Notes: generated from the sequence alone by a model not told the origin. Positions 45,287 to 58,026 are shown, counted from the stretch's first letter. The stretch: 64,000 bases of DNA from Gibbula magus (GCA_936450465.1 OW388296.1:38468023-38532022), one strand, 5' to 3'. Translations and numbers: made by a program.

Positions 45287-46925
45287 GTAAACATTCCAAA
45301 CATCCTCATCATTATTACACTAAAAAAGCAGCTCATTCGTGCACAAATGTATATTTTGAATTATAAAAGGCAATCAAAATAATATAATAATCTTTTGAAA
45401 CCGAAGGTAAAAAATGTTTGTTTAATTATCTTTATATTTTAAATTTAATTCAATTAGATGCATATACATTATTGGGAACATTCATGTCTGAAATATGTTT
45501 TTTGTTCATGTACATTACAATTTTGATGAAATGTCATACAAAAAGCGAAATCCGCTGTAGTTGAGTGGTACTGAAATTAAATTTCTACCTTACTGCAATT
45601 GAAGCCTTTACTCAGTTATATTTTGAATTATTGCTTCCTTTTTAATTTAATTTCAATGACGAAACTTTAAGTATCGGTTTGATATGATATGTTTATATCT
45701 TTAAAAATCCTTCTTAATGAGCATTTTGGATTTATGCTGTCAAACTAACCTATGCCGTAGAAATCCATGATCATGCACCTTGTGACCTGTTAACATAGGG
45801 TTAATTACAACGGTGGAGTTAAAGATGGATGACCTTCATAATACCAAGAAAATTTAACATTGATAATTTGAAATATTTATTTCTTCATTAATTAAGTCAT
45901 TAATCTAGTTTTTATGTAGTTCGAGCAAGAATATATTATGTATTTCAAAGTCACTTACACTCATGTACTCAAACTTGGTCTCCAATTTGATTACATATCA
46001 TGTTAAAGTTACATAATCATGTTGGTGAGGTCACATGTATATCCGATGTTAAAATTTGTGTTATTTAATTGAGATTTATCAGCTTTAACAGAAAATAACC
46101 AGTTTCAGGTCAGTGAGTTCATTATAAAGAAGATACAACCATTCAAAGTCGTGGTCATGATCGAAAACCGGACATAGAGCCTTGGCATGCTGCAGCCATT
46201 AAGTCAAACGTATATTTGGAAACGTTCATAAATTAGAAAAGAAGACAGATTTCTTCTTTAGCTTTTAATAGGCCTTATAACAAACAAATACTGAAATAGA
46301 GCCATATATGTCGGCGACTACACATGTATGAAACTGTTCCTTAGTTTTCATTGAAATATATATAAAGATATATTAAGCATTAAGAAAGTCGAGTAAGATA
46401 AAATACCCTAAACCAGTACCTACTGTAATATGTACATTTTAAAACCATATAAAGTATGCAAAACTGATTATGCATATTTAAAAGAATACGTTCCATAATG
46501 AAGTTTACTATCTCCTCGATCAATTTTAGATGGATGGTTTCATACCTGTGACACTTGATATAAACAGTACGAGAGTTATACAACCAATTAGCGATCGTAT
46601 GTCGGCATCATGCCGTCTGCACACACGATGTGTCTCAATGAATTACGTAATAGTTTCATCAAAGGCGGCCGAGTTTCCCAGATATCACGCTGCAAGGCCT
46701 TTCAGGGTCAATGTGCGTGCTTACACTCATTAACACACACAGAGAAAAGAAACTACCAATTTGAAGTTGAAGAATGTTATATTAATGTTTATAATTAAAA
46801 CATTTTAATTGCAACTTTTTCATTCGTAAATAATTATTTGTTATGATTTTAATAAAATGTATAATTCACTTTCCATAAGGCCAAGGAACGTTTTTGTATA
46901 TGGTGCTAAGACAACCTTATAGTTC
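45287..46925. other. no gene seen
   Basis: I looked for the next UROC1 exon (expected GATWVALHNGGGVGWG-like residues) and did not find it. The sequence is AT-rich with only short frames. Confidence 0.45.
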
Positions 46926-47520
46926 TTAATACCCGGAAAATAAAGGCAATGATTACAGAAATTAAAGAGTGAAGAAAGACAACTGTAAACCCGTTCTCAT
47001 TGACAATTCCATCTCAGAAGGTGTCCCAGAGTATAAGTATTTCGGCACTATTTTTTATGACAAATTCAAACACAGATAAAATTTAACTTTAAAGCAAAAC
47101 ACAGAGAGTATCTACAAGAATTGCTATCAAAGACTGTGTTTTACGTAAGGTTAAACCTTCTAATGCCAATACCTTTACACTTGTTCTTTATTACAAAAGG
47201 TTTATTCAAAACGTTCTATGTTTTAGCATGGCAAATTGGTTTGTAGGTCTTCCATTGCAAAACGAAAACAAGCAATAAACAAATTTCAATTTGACCAGTA
47301 AAATATCAGGTGTCACCTTAAATATTCAAACACTATTAGGCACGCTGCAAATTGTAAAACTGGCTTCTGAGTTTATTACAGACGCCGAACATTTTCTTCA
47401 TGATGTATTTGTACCTTTTATATGTATTTTACCTTCTAGACGCTGCATCCAAACTCCACTTTCAGAACAAACAGAGCATGAAGACATTCATTCCAACAAG
47501 CATTGTTGTTTTAAATAAGT
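46926..47520 (+). pseudogene. degenerate LINE remnant (post-RT region)
   Basis: In shifting plus frames the sequence reads EVPEYKYFGTIFYDKFKH-like, then RVSTRIAIKDCVLRKVKPSN, YYKRFIQNVLCFSMANWFVG, and finally FLHDVFVPF..ILPSRR and TNRA-like pieces. This matches the region after the reverse transcriptase in LINEs of the L2/Rex type common in aquatic animals. It is too decayed to place further. Confidence 0.5.
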
Positions 47521-50245
47521 TACATGTATAGGTAAATAGCTCTCTGCCTGTCAGCTTTATACCCATCAGTTGAGAGTTAAACAATGTATCATAGACCGAT
47601 AGGCTCATTACAACTATCACACTACTAACTCTTATCAAAGTGTATACGTTTGAATATTAATAATTAATTAAAGAAATTTAACACATGTTGTGTAAGTGTA
47701 TTGAATTAAAATACTAATACATGTACTCGTTGGTCCACCAGTTCTTTATTTTTAAGAGTGTACGTCAAAGAGTTTCTGTTTTTGGAGGAAGTGACATACT
47801 GATAAAATACAAATTAAATTTATGATTGTTATGTTATGTTATGCTAATGTTATCATGATAATAATGCTGTATACATCTGTATTTCATTTTGCAATGACTT
47901 TTTTGTCAATCTCATTTTTGCTGAACTTCACCGACGGTTTTCAAACAGGAACTCTGTAATCAGATCGGAGTCCCTGGCTATATACAGGAGCAACCGTCAC
48001 GTGTAAATGCCTATCAGAACAACCTGATGAACCATGGTCGGTGTTATGCAACAGTTGTATTCGCTCTTAAACAGGTCTCCTGGTGAACTGTAACACTTGA
48101 TTCGGTTATCTTGTACTGCAGCCATATTCAGCTATTTATCTATCAACAATCGCTATAGACCCTTTCATATGGGTATCTAAACTAACTGTTATGATGACAA
48201 AACGGTACCAGTATGCGCCTTTGCTTCAACGTTCAGTGTTTGAACATCAAATAGCTTTGCAATGTGACTTGATTAGGTATTGCTGTACACTAGCCCATGA
48301 ATGTTTCATTATCTGTTGAAACAATATTTGAATGTCAAATTGTAAAATTGCAACTTCATTTACATTTTATAGATGTGAAAGGTATTACTATTGTCTAAGC
48401 TACAAATATAATTTCATGAAGTTAACATTGTCGGCACAAATTGCTTTTTTTGAGGTTTTATTTACATTTTTTACATTTTTAGCAAACGTTAAAATTTTAT
48501 ATCACCATTGATACTTACCTTGAAGCATTTTTATTCATTTATCTTGGTATTGTATCTTCTGTAACAACAGAGAGACATGAATAATGCCTCCACAACCTTG
48601 AAAACTTTTGACATTCAAAACAATCAAAACCATTCCTCAAAAGGAGAAGAAAATTTCAAAATGTACCTATAAGGATTACAATGTAGTCGCAATAATACTC
48701 AACTGACGACTGTCACAGGATTCGTGGGTTCAACATGAAGTTTATTCCTTCTGAATTTATATAAACTAAGGCTACATCAAGTTGCATGACGAAACAAAAT
48801 TTCGGTCAAATCGCGAAAGCCGTAACGAGATTACATGTCAAGGGAACTAACTCTGAATCAACCAAGTGATACTGGTTGGCGGTAAATTGTGATAGAAGCG
48901 TCCGTACAATATTACTCATAATGACGTTGTCTGAATAACCAGACATGTACCAATCCAGTACATAATATCACACTGCAATTTCGGAAAATACAAGAAAAAT
49001 TATACGCACAAGTTATCCACGCGACACAAGCATCTACAACGTGATAATATAAGTGGTAAATCAATAATTCCACTCAGTTATCAAACTGTTCAATGCCAAT
49101 AAGACTTGCATATGTATTGTACTCAATGTACTGATAATGTATTTATGACAGTGAAACATGTACATGCATAAAAGAAATATTGGATATATTTATTTCCAAA
49201 CTGAAAGCACAAAGCATATCGGGATACCAGTGTATCAGCCTCAGATGACTCTAGTACAAAAATGACTCTAGAGTTATTTGTGTCATTTGTGGCTAGAATT
49301 TTCCTCAGGCTCCGATGACTCTATCCAGGCTCAAAGGACTCTACCTCAACCTCAGTATTTTTAGGCTTTACCAAATCAATCCTGGTAGAGTCATTTCGGG
49401 CTAGCCTCCAGTCCACTAGCCTATGTGTTCACTTTATTTTTACACTGCCAAGAACTTGAAGGCGATAGGTTTGAGTGATAATCCGTCCATCAGCCCGTGT
49501 GTCTGAACGTGCGTTCATGTGTCTGTCCGATTGTGACATGCGCGAGGGCATAATATATTGATTGAGTACGACATAGAGAAGCGGTGTATTATTTTTTTCG
49601 GGTATTACTGCCTTTGTTCGCATGGTAGCTCAAAAGAGACATCATTTCTCAATACTGTCAGAGATGGCATGAATGAATTTGATATACTGCAGTATGGTTT
49701 GATGCCATAGGGTTACGAAAATGAGAAACTTGCTTTTCTTTTTTCAGTGTTCTTGTATGTTCTTTTTAGTTCACGTTGTATGTATATTTTATGTGTGTAC
49801 ATACATGTATACATCATAGCTTTTAGATTAAGGACGATTTGGGGAAATTTTGAGAGTGTTAGTAAGAATCAATATGGCGATGGTCTTTATCCAGTTAGTC
49901 CTTCGATATGAGCGAGTTAAGTATGCCTCAGTGTAATATAAATATCCCAGAATGTACCTATGAATGTGCGTACACAGGGAACTTGATGAATCAAGAAACG
50001 ATGAGTGAATTTCGTATTATTTTGATACCATGGTCTAGTAGTAGTGAAAGCAATGACTGATGTAAAACGTTCAACGTTGGTGGATTTATTTCGAATTCAT
50101 TATCAAAGTAGGTTCCCTCAACCTAAGTCGAATTGAAAGACGATTTAGAGATTTTGCTAATGTCAAGATTTTAGAGCTTTAATGAAAGATACTAAAAATA
50201 ATATGCTCCATATTACACGGTGGTGTATATTAAATTAATGGAGGT
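47521..50245. other. no gene seen
   Basis: 2.7 kb of AT-rich sequence without recognisable coding. At 49230-49420 the words gactcta and its complement tagagtc recur several times in both orientations, perhaps a small decayed inverted repeat. Confidence 0.45.
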
Positions 50246-50249
50246 AATA

Positions 50250-50446
50250 TGTTACTTAAGACAAAAGTTTGCTGTACCTCAATGTGTTTTGTAATAAAGT
50301 ATAGTTTTGCCCTGAACTATTATAATTAAAGTACGAGGACGGTAGTCCGAGTTCTTTGACGTTATAATAGTTCAGGGCAAAACTATACTTTATTATAAAA
50401 CACAATGGGATACAGCGAACTGTATTACTTTTCTAAGATAACCCAT
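50250..50446. mobile_element. hairpin MITE, about 195 bp
   Basis: The arms 50267-50325 and about 50370-50430 are inverted copies (aataaagtatagttttgccc / gggcaaaactatactttatt) and the similarity extends outward to about 75 bases per arm, around a spacer of about 40 bases. No coding capacity and no obvious target duplication. Confidence 0.65.
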
Positions 50447-51195
50447 AACACAACATTCTGCTTTGAGTAATTTTGCAAGAAAAATAGAGTTTACTTCCTT
50501 AATATTAATAATCCATGATCAGGGCCAACAGACGAACCGTGCGACAACAGCGACTATGACGTCATTGTTCTGTTGTGACGTCATAGTGGTTCCTGGAGTT
50601 GCCTAATGCGGATTTCGTCGTTTTGATTCAAGTACAAATGTAGCTTAAAATTTAAGACTAATTCGGATACAAAAGAACACATTCCTTCAATAATTTGTAT
50701 AACAATGCTACCGTTGTTTTAGGACATTATCATTTGCAGAAAAACTCGGTCTTTTCAACTGCCCTCTTTCGTTGGGTTACCATGGGCACACGTGACTACG
50801 AGGGGAGCGGAAACGTCATTCAATTGTTACGTCATCACAAAAACTGTACCTTTATCGTCTGATAAAGTATTTTTATTTTGATTGTTTTAGCCGCTAGGCA
50901 TCTTAGAAATGTAAATGTTAACAGATTCACTGTTATCCACAAAACAACCAGTTTGTTAATGAAATATCAAATAAAGAAAACATACAATATTTTCAAATAG
51001 CATCAAGTAATCATGTTAGTGGATAAAGATTATTACACATGTATTTTGAAACAACGTATCAACAATACCGAACTAATTCGCAAAGGGGCGGACGGGGTTG
51101 GTTGAACCACTGGGTAGACTGAGCCATTATGCCTTTCTGGAATCCTAAGGCTGATGTTATTCCTGCACTCTCAAAATGTAGGAGATAAAAATCTT
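50447..51195. other. no gene seen; paired CRE-like words
   Basis: ACTATGACGTCA (50553-50564) and TGACGTCATAGT (50576-50587) form a 12-bp inverted repeat containing two TGACGTCA palindromes, the CREB/ATF consensus. Without a neighbouring promoter this is only a note. Confidence 0.4.
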
Positions 51196-51199
51196 ATGT

Positions 51200-51570
51200 C
51201 CTTATCAATACCTTAATGGAGTTCGAAAATCTGAAGGGCACGATTATTTTTTCTGGATCCGCCTATGGTTTCAATCCTGGTCAGAACTCATATCAGTTTC
51301 AATTAAATGTATACATTACAGACATTGGACATCTGAAATATGCCTTGGAAGTAATATTTAAAAAATCAATGTTAAACAATTTCGTATTGCTTTATCTCGT
51401 TTCCATTGCTCACCTCTTGAAGTATTTATTGAAACTGGCAAGTATGTCGGCGTTGAAAGAGAAAACAGAACATGTCAAGTTTGAAATATTGAATTTTAGC
51501 TACATTTCTTGTTTACCTGTCCGGTTTAAACAAGTCCTTGGACCAAATACCTCAAAGACGCTGTAGCACG
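51200..51570 (+). pseudogene. LINE ORF2 C-terminal fragment
   Basis: A plus frame near 51375-51490 reads VKQFRIALSRFHCSPLEVFI and ETGKYVGVERENRTCQV, the conserved end of CR1-group ORF2. The longer open frame at 51216-51566 is in another frame and is a shadow. Both ends are truncated. Confidence 0.6.
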
Positions 51571-53045
51571 TTTTTCTTTCTGAAATAAAGTGTTCTCGAG
51601 AAAAGTTAAATAAGTGTTACCAACGGCTAAATAATACTCATCAATCAATAAAGTTCTAAACGAATATACATTGTTCGGTTAAGCCTCTTCGAGTGGCACT
51701 TTTAAGGTGTTCACATTAAAATGGCTGTTCAAAGTAGTTCAAGTGATCTGACTGATGTAGCACACTGAAGGTTTCCAAGCCACTGTCGCTTTATGCATCA
51801 CACCATTTTCTTTCAATGCCGACAACCGTTTTCTATGGATACAGCTTTTCAGGACGTGAACTGAGATGTTGTACCCTCTAACATAACCGTATAGTGTATA
51901 AACTTTAATGATGAATAGCAAATTTGAGAAAAGGAAATATGCACACAAAAAAACGTGCTGGTAGATTCATCAAAATGTAACAAAACTAGTGTCATTGATA
52001 ACAGAAACCAACACTCTATTTTTACAGAACCTTGTAAAGTATACTTATTATGCAATCATGTCATTCAGAAATACCTAGTATGACATCAAGAAAGTGATCT
52101 ACCCATGAATGAATGTACTACAGGCATGTGACATTTCAAGTACCGAATACAAAGATTGATTGATGCGTCGAGTTCGTAAATGAGAGACGATCAATTATCT
52201 TTTCATGAGAACAAATATGGTGGGGGATGTTTATGACCATGTCTTATTGTTATATATAAATTCTAAATACTTCTATGTCTTCATTTTTTTTCTGAGAAGC
52301 ATAGACATCAAAGCAATCTCACACAAATATTTTTGTGAGATTTTTGCAAATTTTTTGGCAGCGTTTTATAACCCCGTTTATAAAACCCTGCTCCTAAAGA
52401 AATCGAGGGTATATAGCGGTCATCGTGTTTGCTCGAGCACCGTCCGTCACACTTTGTTCCACTCATAACTAATTTGTTCAAAAGTTACGGATCTCTATAC
52501 ACGTAATCAATATAATGTGTACATCTGCCTTTAGTACATTTCATCCACAATGTTATATAAGGATAAACCGTAATACCGAGAATATGGTAATGTTATGAAC
52601 CCTGATAGGAAGGAAAAACCCGAGAATGGGAAGCATCCGAGGGTCTTTCCTGACTATCAGGATCTATTATTAACCGTGTTTAAGTTTAAAAGACACTTTA
52701 TTATCGCGTTATCAATTACCCTGGTAAATATACTGAGTCGCTAGTAAAATCTCTGAAATCGTCTGAAATCCTGGATACGGCAACGAGGCTACGAGATATT
52801 GTATTTCGTATATTGATGTTTCTTTTATATAAAATAAGCTAAGGGATCATCTCACTACTTGAAGATGATCAACTTACTCTGAAAGCCTGTAACAATGAAA
52901 ATATGCATCGTATCATGATATATGCAACATTAAATATTTTATGTATTTGCCAAAACATATTGATATTGATCAACATATTTTACACAGTTGTAAAAGAATA
53001 TTGGCTCAACTTATAAAGCCCTCTCCTATATAAAGCCCCGCAAGA
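51571..53045. other. no gene seen
   Basis: AT-rich. An imperfect hairpin at about 52598-52670 (cctgatag...gaaggaaaaaccc against gggtctttcctgactatcagg) may be a remnant of a small foldback element. Confidence 0.4.
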
Positions 53046-53049
53046 AAAG

Positions 53050-53245
53050 TGCTAGTATACTGATCAGTATACGTCTTGTCAACCACCCTAATTTCCTGGC
53101 GTATACTGGTTTGTCAACCACCCTAATTTCCTAGCGTATACTGATCAGTATACGAGAAATTTCCTAAGCTTAGGAAACTTTAGTATACCCTAGTATACCT
53201 CAGTATACCTAACTATACTCTAGTATATCTCAGTATACTCAACTA
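53050..53245. repeat. cluster of perfect palindromes and AGTATAC repeats
   Basis: GTATACTGATCAGTATAC occurs at 53055-53072 and, as a 20-bp palindrome with C/G flanks, at 53135-53154. TTTCCTAAGCTTAGGAAA is at 53160-53177. A phrase ttgtcaaccaccctaatttc is repeated twice (53077, 53111), then about six decamers like agtatacctc follow. Confidence 0.85.
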
Positions 53246-53952
53246 TTTAATATTATGTGTCATAATTTATTACAAATGAAATACAAATAAATTTGTTGGT
53301 TTGTTTATATAGGTGTTTTCTGTAAGCATAATTATATCAGATTGAACTACGCTAGACAAACTTTGTTTATGTCTTGGTTCTAATCAGATGAAAATGTCTG
53401 GGTGATAGGGGCAACTAAACCATTGTCTGTCTGTTTGAGGGACAATGCATTCATTTAGACAAAGCTTTAAGACACTCAGGCTAGTAATTAGCTGAGAGAC
53501 CAGTTGTGAGTTGAAGAGCTTGACAGGTGCGAATTTAGTTGTATAAACATGCAAACGACCTGGCAACAGGCTAATAAACAGTACAAGTTTATAATAGATA
53601 GCTATATATGCATTAAAATAAATAAAACTATATTTACTTGATTATTTAAGCAGAACAAATGTAAACGTGATCAGCAGAAAGGCATTATTAGAATTATGTA
53701 TTTAATAGCAAAAACGATATTTTGTATCGTCTGTGGTATGCATTGGATTATAGGCACTGGTTACTTATATCGGATTTAAATTCTATGTTCAGTTAGTGTC
53801 AATTATGATCGTGGTTTGTCGTTACTCATATATCAATATCAAGTAATGGACTGTAGTATAAATTGTCTCATCATAGTACATATACATGTAATTAGCAAAA
53901 TGTGTGAATGTGTATTATCGCCATACAAGACGTTTCACACTTTAAAAATCTC

Positions 53953-53959
<7 letters not shown>

Positions 53960-53998
<39 letters not shown>
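53960..53998. repeat. (AT)n microsatellite at the Penelope insertion site
   Basis: A long alternating AT run on the left of the Penelope-like element. A shorter (AT)n run (56940-56957) lies on its right. The empty site in the left arm is AT-rich without the long run, so the runs came with or after insertion. Confidence 0.8.
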
Positions 53999-53999
<1 letters not shown>

Positions 54000-54002
<3 letters not shown>

Positions 54003-56945
54003 AACATTGAGTTGGTCTGGTATACAGTCAAATATATTCAAAAGTTAAAAAAGACACAACACCAATAGACTCCTACTAGTTTCATTGTAATCTTCAGGGA
54101 GTACAAAACAGTTGTGACGTTAGATTGTCATAATAGTGATGACGTAACACAGGTATGACGTCACAGTCATTAAGCAAGCGATAGAATCAAACACATTTAT
54201 ACATGAATATATAATTATGCATTCAAATTGGGTTAAAGCATTCTAATAAAGTAATCTTCTTTCAACTTTCTGGCCAGTCTGTCATTTGTTTCCATTTTGT
54301 AAAATGGAAATATTTGAAATTTTATATCTTTGCCTTTAGCACAATTGTCAATGTGCGCACTAAGGGGAATACATCGTGTTTCAGGGTATTTAATCTGCTG
54401 CTTGTGTACTCGAACTCTGTCTCTGAGACACTCAGTCTGTCCAATATATTCCCCTGAACACCCTTGACAAATAATAACATATATTACGTTTCTTGCCGCA
54501 CATTTAAACCTCTGCTTAGAACTTGAATTTCTGTGGGCGTTAGGTTCGGGACCTAACGCCCACAGAAATTCAAGTTCTAAGCAGAGGTTTAAAATTTACA
54601 CCCTCGCCAAATAGAACAAACACTGAAGAATTAAGGAAAGACATAAGTGAATTCTGTCGCCATTTACGTAATGCAGAATATTTCTTTGATCAGGAAAGTG
54701 TTCAGGATACTTCTATTGTTAAGAATAAGAGTAACTGGATCCCTAGTAAAGGTAGGAATGTCAATCTTGATAAATATATTAATACTATTTCTCATATTCC
54801 TAATAACAATCCAGTAAATATACATAAAGCCAACATTTCTGTAGCAGAACGCAATGCCATTACAAATCTTGCTTCCGATAAAAATATCATTATCAAGGAA
54901 GCAGACAAAGGCGGCGCAATTGTTTTAATGGATGTACAAAAGTATGTGGATATATCTTTAGAAATGTTAAATGATAAAGAAGGCTATGAGGAAACAGAAC
55001 AAACTTCCTTACTTCCAAAATTGAATAAGTTCCTTAAACATTATACTGATGAAGTTACTGATAAGGAATTAATCTATCTTACCAACTTCCCTTGTAAAGA
55101 AAGTAATTTTTATGGCTTACCCAAAATTCATAAATGCAAAAGTATTACACAGCAATGCACAATTATTTCGGGAAATTGCATTGTTTGTGAACACACAAAA
55201 GATCTAACCTTAAGACCGATAATCGCCGGTCCAAGCTGTGGAACACATCGTTTGAGCAATTTCATTGATATACTTTTAAAACCATATCTTAACAAAGTAA
55301 AGAGTTACACTAGAGATACAATGGACTTCCTTAGCTTCCTACCAGAAAATATTCCAGATAATACCAAAATAGTAACATTTGATGTCAAGAGCTTATACTC
55401 TAATATTCCTAACAAGTTAGGACTTGAGGCTATAGAATACTGGCTTGACACATACCCAGAGATTTTACCTGATAGATTCAGTAAATCTTTTATACTTCAA
55501 AGTGTCCAATTTATTTTGAGTAACAATGTTTTCTTCTTCAATGATAAGTACTACAAGCAAATTAAAGGCACCGCCATGGGAACAAAAATGGCACCCACAT
55601 ATGCTACTTTAGTACTAGGATATATTGAAAACAATTTAGTTGACAAATTAGAAACAAATCTGGGAAGTGAAATATGTAATTACTTTATTGAAAACTGCCG
55701 TAGATATTTAGACGACTGTTTTATTTTATGGCCATTTACGCATGAAAGTCTTGATGTATTCTACAAAACTTTAAACAGTATGAATGAAAATATTGTTTTT
55801 ACAATGGAAACAAGTGACAGTGAACTTCCTTTCTTGGACACTTTTGTGAAAATAAGAGAGGGTCGTTTGGAAACGGACATATATTACAAACCGACAGATA
55901 CGAAACAATATCTGGACTTCTCGTCATGTCACCCATCTCATACTAAAAGGAGTATCCCATACAATCTTTCCAGACGCATCTGCATGATCTGCTCAAATAT
56001 GGATACACGAAACTGCAGACTACAAGAACTTAAAATATTGCTGAAGAGAAGAGGATATCCTACACTCCTAATTGAAGATGGAATAAATAAAGCTAAATCT
56101 ATAGACAGAAATGAACTTCTCCATGTGAAGAAGCAAGAAGAAACTAATATTATGGACATTGCGTTTGTATCCACCAACAACCCTCTAAATCCTGATCTAT
56201 TCAAAGGTATAAGAAATAATATACCCATTCTAACATGTGATGAGAAAATGCGTAATGTTGCTGATAATATTAACTTTATCAAAAGTAAACGTCAAAGCAA
56301 AAATTTGAAAAAACTATTAACAAGGGCTAGATTTACAGTAAATAGTGAATCCCCAGAATTCAAAGTTTATAAATGTAACAGAGGGAATTGTGGGACATGC
56401 GTTCATCTTTTGGAGAGCTCCAGCATAAAATTTCACAACAAAAAGGAACGATTTTATGTGCGCTTCAATATTAACTGTGCGGCAAGAAATGTAATATATG
56501 TTATTATTTGTCAAGGGTGTTCAGGGGAATATATTGGACAGACTGAGTGTCTCAGAGACAGAGTTCGAGTACACAAGCAGCAGATTAAATACCCTGAAAC
56601 ACGATGTATTCCCCTTAGTGCGCACATTGACAATTGTGCTAAAGGCAAAGATATAAAATTTCAAATATTTCCATTTTACAAAATGGAAACAAATGACAGA
56701 CTGGCCAGGAAGTTGAAAGAAGATTACTTTATTAGAATGCTTAAACCCAATTTGAATGCATAATTATATATTCATGTATAACTGTGTTTGATTCTATCGC
56801 TTGCTTAATGACTGTGACGTCATACCTGTGTTACGTCATCACTATTATGACAATCTAACGTCACATCTGTTTTGTACTCCCTGAAGATTACAATGAAACT
56901 AGTAGGAGTCTATTGGTGTTGTGTCTTTTTTAACTTTTGAATATA
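54000..56945 (+). mobile_element. Penelope-like element with inverted partial copy at its 5' end
   Basis: The main copy (54551-56945) is 5'-truncated and encodes RT plus GIY-YIG. Directly upstream, 54010-54502 is an inverted copy of the last about 490 bases (GIY-YIG end and 3' UTR). Between them 54503-54545 and 54551-54593 form a perfect 43-bp stem with a 5-base loop, which duplicates the first retained coding bases. Such head-to-head partial copies are known in Penelope elements, probably from template switching. It is inserted in the middle of the right arm's TIR element. Confidence 0.85.
54544..56763 (+). CDS. Penelope-like reverse transcriptase with GIY-YIG endonuclease
   Basis: The frame is open from 54544 to the stop at 56761-56763. 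The first ATG is at 54928, but coding clearly begins upstream, as VLSRGLKFTPSPNRTNTEEL (from about 54577) is a typical Penelope RT N-terminal motif, so the copy is 5'-truncated. RT motifs, counted from 54928: FDVKSLYSNIP 151-161, KGTAMGTKMAP 213-223, catalytic YLDD 260-263. A Cys motif (CNRGNCGTC, about 480) precedes the GIY-YIG domain (VIYVIICQGCSGEYIGQT, about 522-539, with RDRVRVHK after it). The coding frame has no internal stop. It reverse-transcribes its RNA at nicks or telomere-like ends; a start codon is lacking here. Confidence 0.9.
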   Translation, partial: VRDLTPTEIQVLSRGLKFTPSPNRTNTEELRKDISEFCRHLRNAEYFFDQESVQDTSIVKNKSNWIPSKGRNVNLDKYINTISHIPNNNPVNIHKANISVAERNAITNLASDKNIIIKEADKGGAIVLMDVQKYVDISLEMLNDKEGYEETEQTSLLPKLNKFLKHYTDEVTDKELIYLTNFPCKESNFYGLPKIHKCKSITQQCTIISGNCIVCEHTKDLTLRPIIAGPSCGTHRLSNFIDILLKPYLNKVKSYTRDTMDFLSFLPENIPDNTKIVTFDVKSLYSNIPNKLGLEAIEYWLDTYPEILPDRFSKSFILQSVQFILSNNVFFFNDKYYKQIKGTAMGTKMAPTYATLVLGYIENNLVDKLETNLGSEICNYFIENCRRYLDDCFILWPFTHESLDVFYKTLNSMNENIVFTMETSDSELPFLDTFVKIREGRLETDIYYKPTDTKQYLDFSSCHPSHTKRSIPYNLSRRICMICSNMDTRNCRLQELKILLKRRGYPTLLIEDGINKAKSIDRNELLHVKKQEETNIMDIAFVSTNNPLNPDLFKGIRNNIPILTCDEKMRNVADNINFIKSKRQSKNLKKLLTRARFTVNSESPEFKVYKCNRGNCGTCVHLLESSSIKFHNKKERFYVRFNINCAARNVIYVIICQGCSGEYIGQTECLRDRVRVHKQQIKYPETRCIPLSAHIDNCAKGKDIKFQIFPFYKMETNDRLARKLKEDYFIRMLKPNLNA

Positions 56946-58026
56946 TATATATATATAAATGTGACAATGGATATATTGCATTATTGAAGACTTACCTTTG
57001 TCAACGAACATATGCGGAGTAAAATTGTAAATATCCAGATAACCAAAAGATCACAACTTGAAACAGTAAATCCCTAATCGAAACGTATGCGTTTGGGTTA
57101 CAACTGATGTAGAAAAACACAGAGTTAACATCAGCGTTACGTTATTTGTTTGACAGTAACTGCTATTGATGATGGCGTGGTCTTTCAACTGAGGGGGTAA
57201 CTGGTAAAGGCATGTCCAAATATTTATGAAGAGGTCATGTTATTGGTTGTTAGTTTTTGCCTCAATTCTCATTGGCTAACTTTATATGCCCAACCAGACG
57301 CGCGAAGCACATGGCCAGACAGACATAGTGTTTATTAGCCTGTCGCCAGGTCGTTTGCATGTTTATACAACTAAATTCACACCTGTCAAGCTCTTCAACG
57401 CACAACTGGTCTCTCAGCTAATTACTAGCCTAAGTGGCTTAAAGTTGTGTCTAAATAAATGCTAATTAAGCATGCATTGTCCCTAAAACAGACAGACAAT
57501 GGTTTAGTTGCGCCTATCTTTGGGCATACAAGTTTTGCAAATAAATTGGTAATGGGACGCATCGGTAAAATCCTCAGTCGAAACAATCACCAATGAAGTG
57601 AAGGAATAGTTGGCCGTATTCAATATAACACAATTTAGAGGTTGTATTCATTGTTTCTAATATCTGTACTTTTTACTTTAAATGTAAAAATAAGTGTGAT
57701 TGCATCCTCATTGTCATATGGAGGCGAACATTCAGTATTAGTTGATCTATCTATGTATATGTTTACTTTAGATAAAATGATATGTAAATTACTACTACTA
57801 TTTAGGATATTTAAAAAAAGTTAAGGATTACTTGTTATCTGTAATAACATGATTTAAACAGGAAATGTATCCTTAAAATTACTATCAATGTAGTTTTCAT
57901 AATCTTCTTAAATTACCAGATGATAATTCAAGTCAATACCATACTCTTAACAAACAACGATTGTGGTGCTTTCAAAAATATTTATTTCAAAGGCAAGGAT
58001 TGGTAAACAGACTAGCAGTTTATCTT
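56946..58026. other. right-arm sequence, no gene
   Basis: Continues the TIR element to 57528 and then arm sequence matching 1573-2173 inverted. Short open frames (for example 57642-57824) lie in sequence shared with the left arm and have no domain. Confidence 0.6.

Larger units (their letters stand above)
53403..57528. mobile_element. TIR element (about 1.2 kb) split by a Penelope-like insertion
   Basis: 53403-53583 and 57290-57528 are inverted copies of an about 190-240-bp terminal repeat (gcaactaaaccattgtctgt ... caaacgacctggc(a/g)acaggc). Removing the Penelope insertion leaves about 1.2 kb without a domain-bearing frame, so it looks non-autonomous. A truncated copy is in the left arm at 2735-3607. 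One terminal repeat here lacks a 16-base piece (gcttaattagcatt region). No target duplication identified. Confidence 0.65.

Noticed and set aside
45076..45336. 86-residue minus-strand frame
   Set aside because: It is antisense to the UROC1 exon at 45187-45286; the plus strand has proper splice sites and matches the enzyme.
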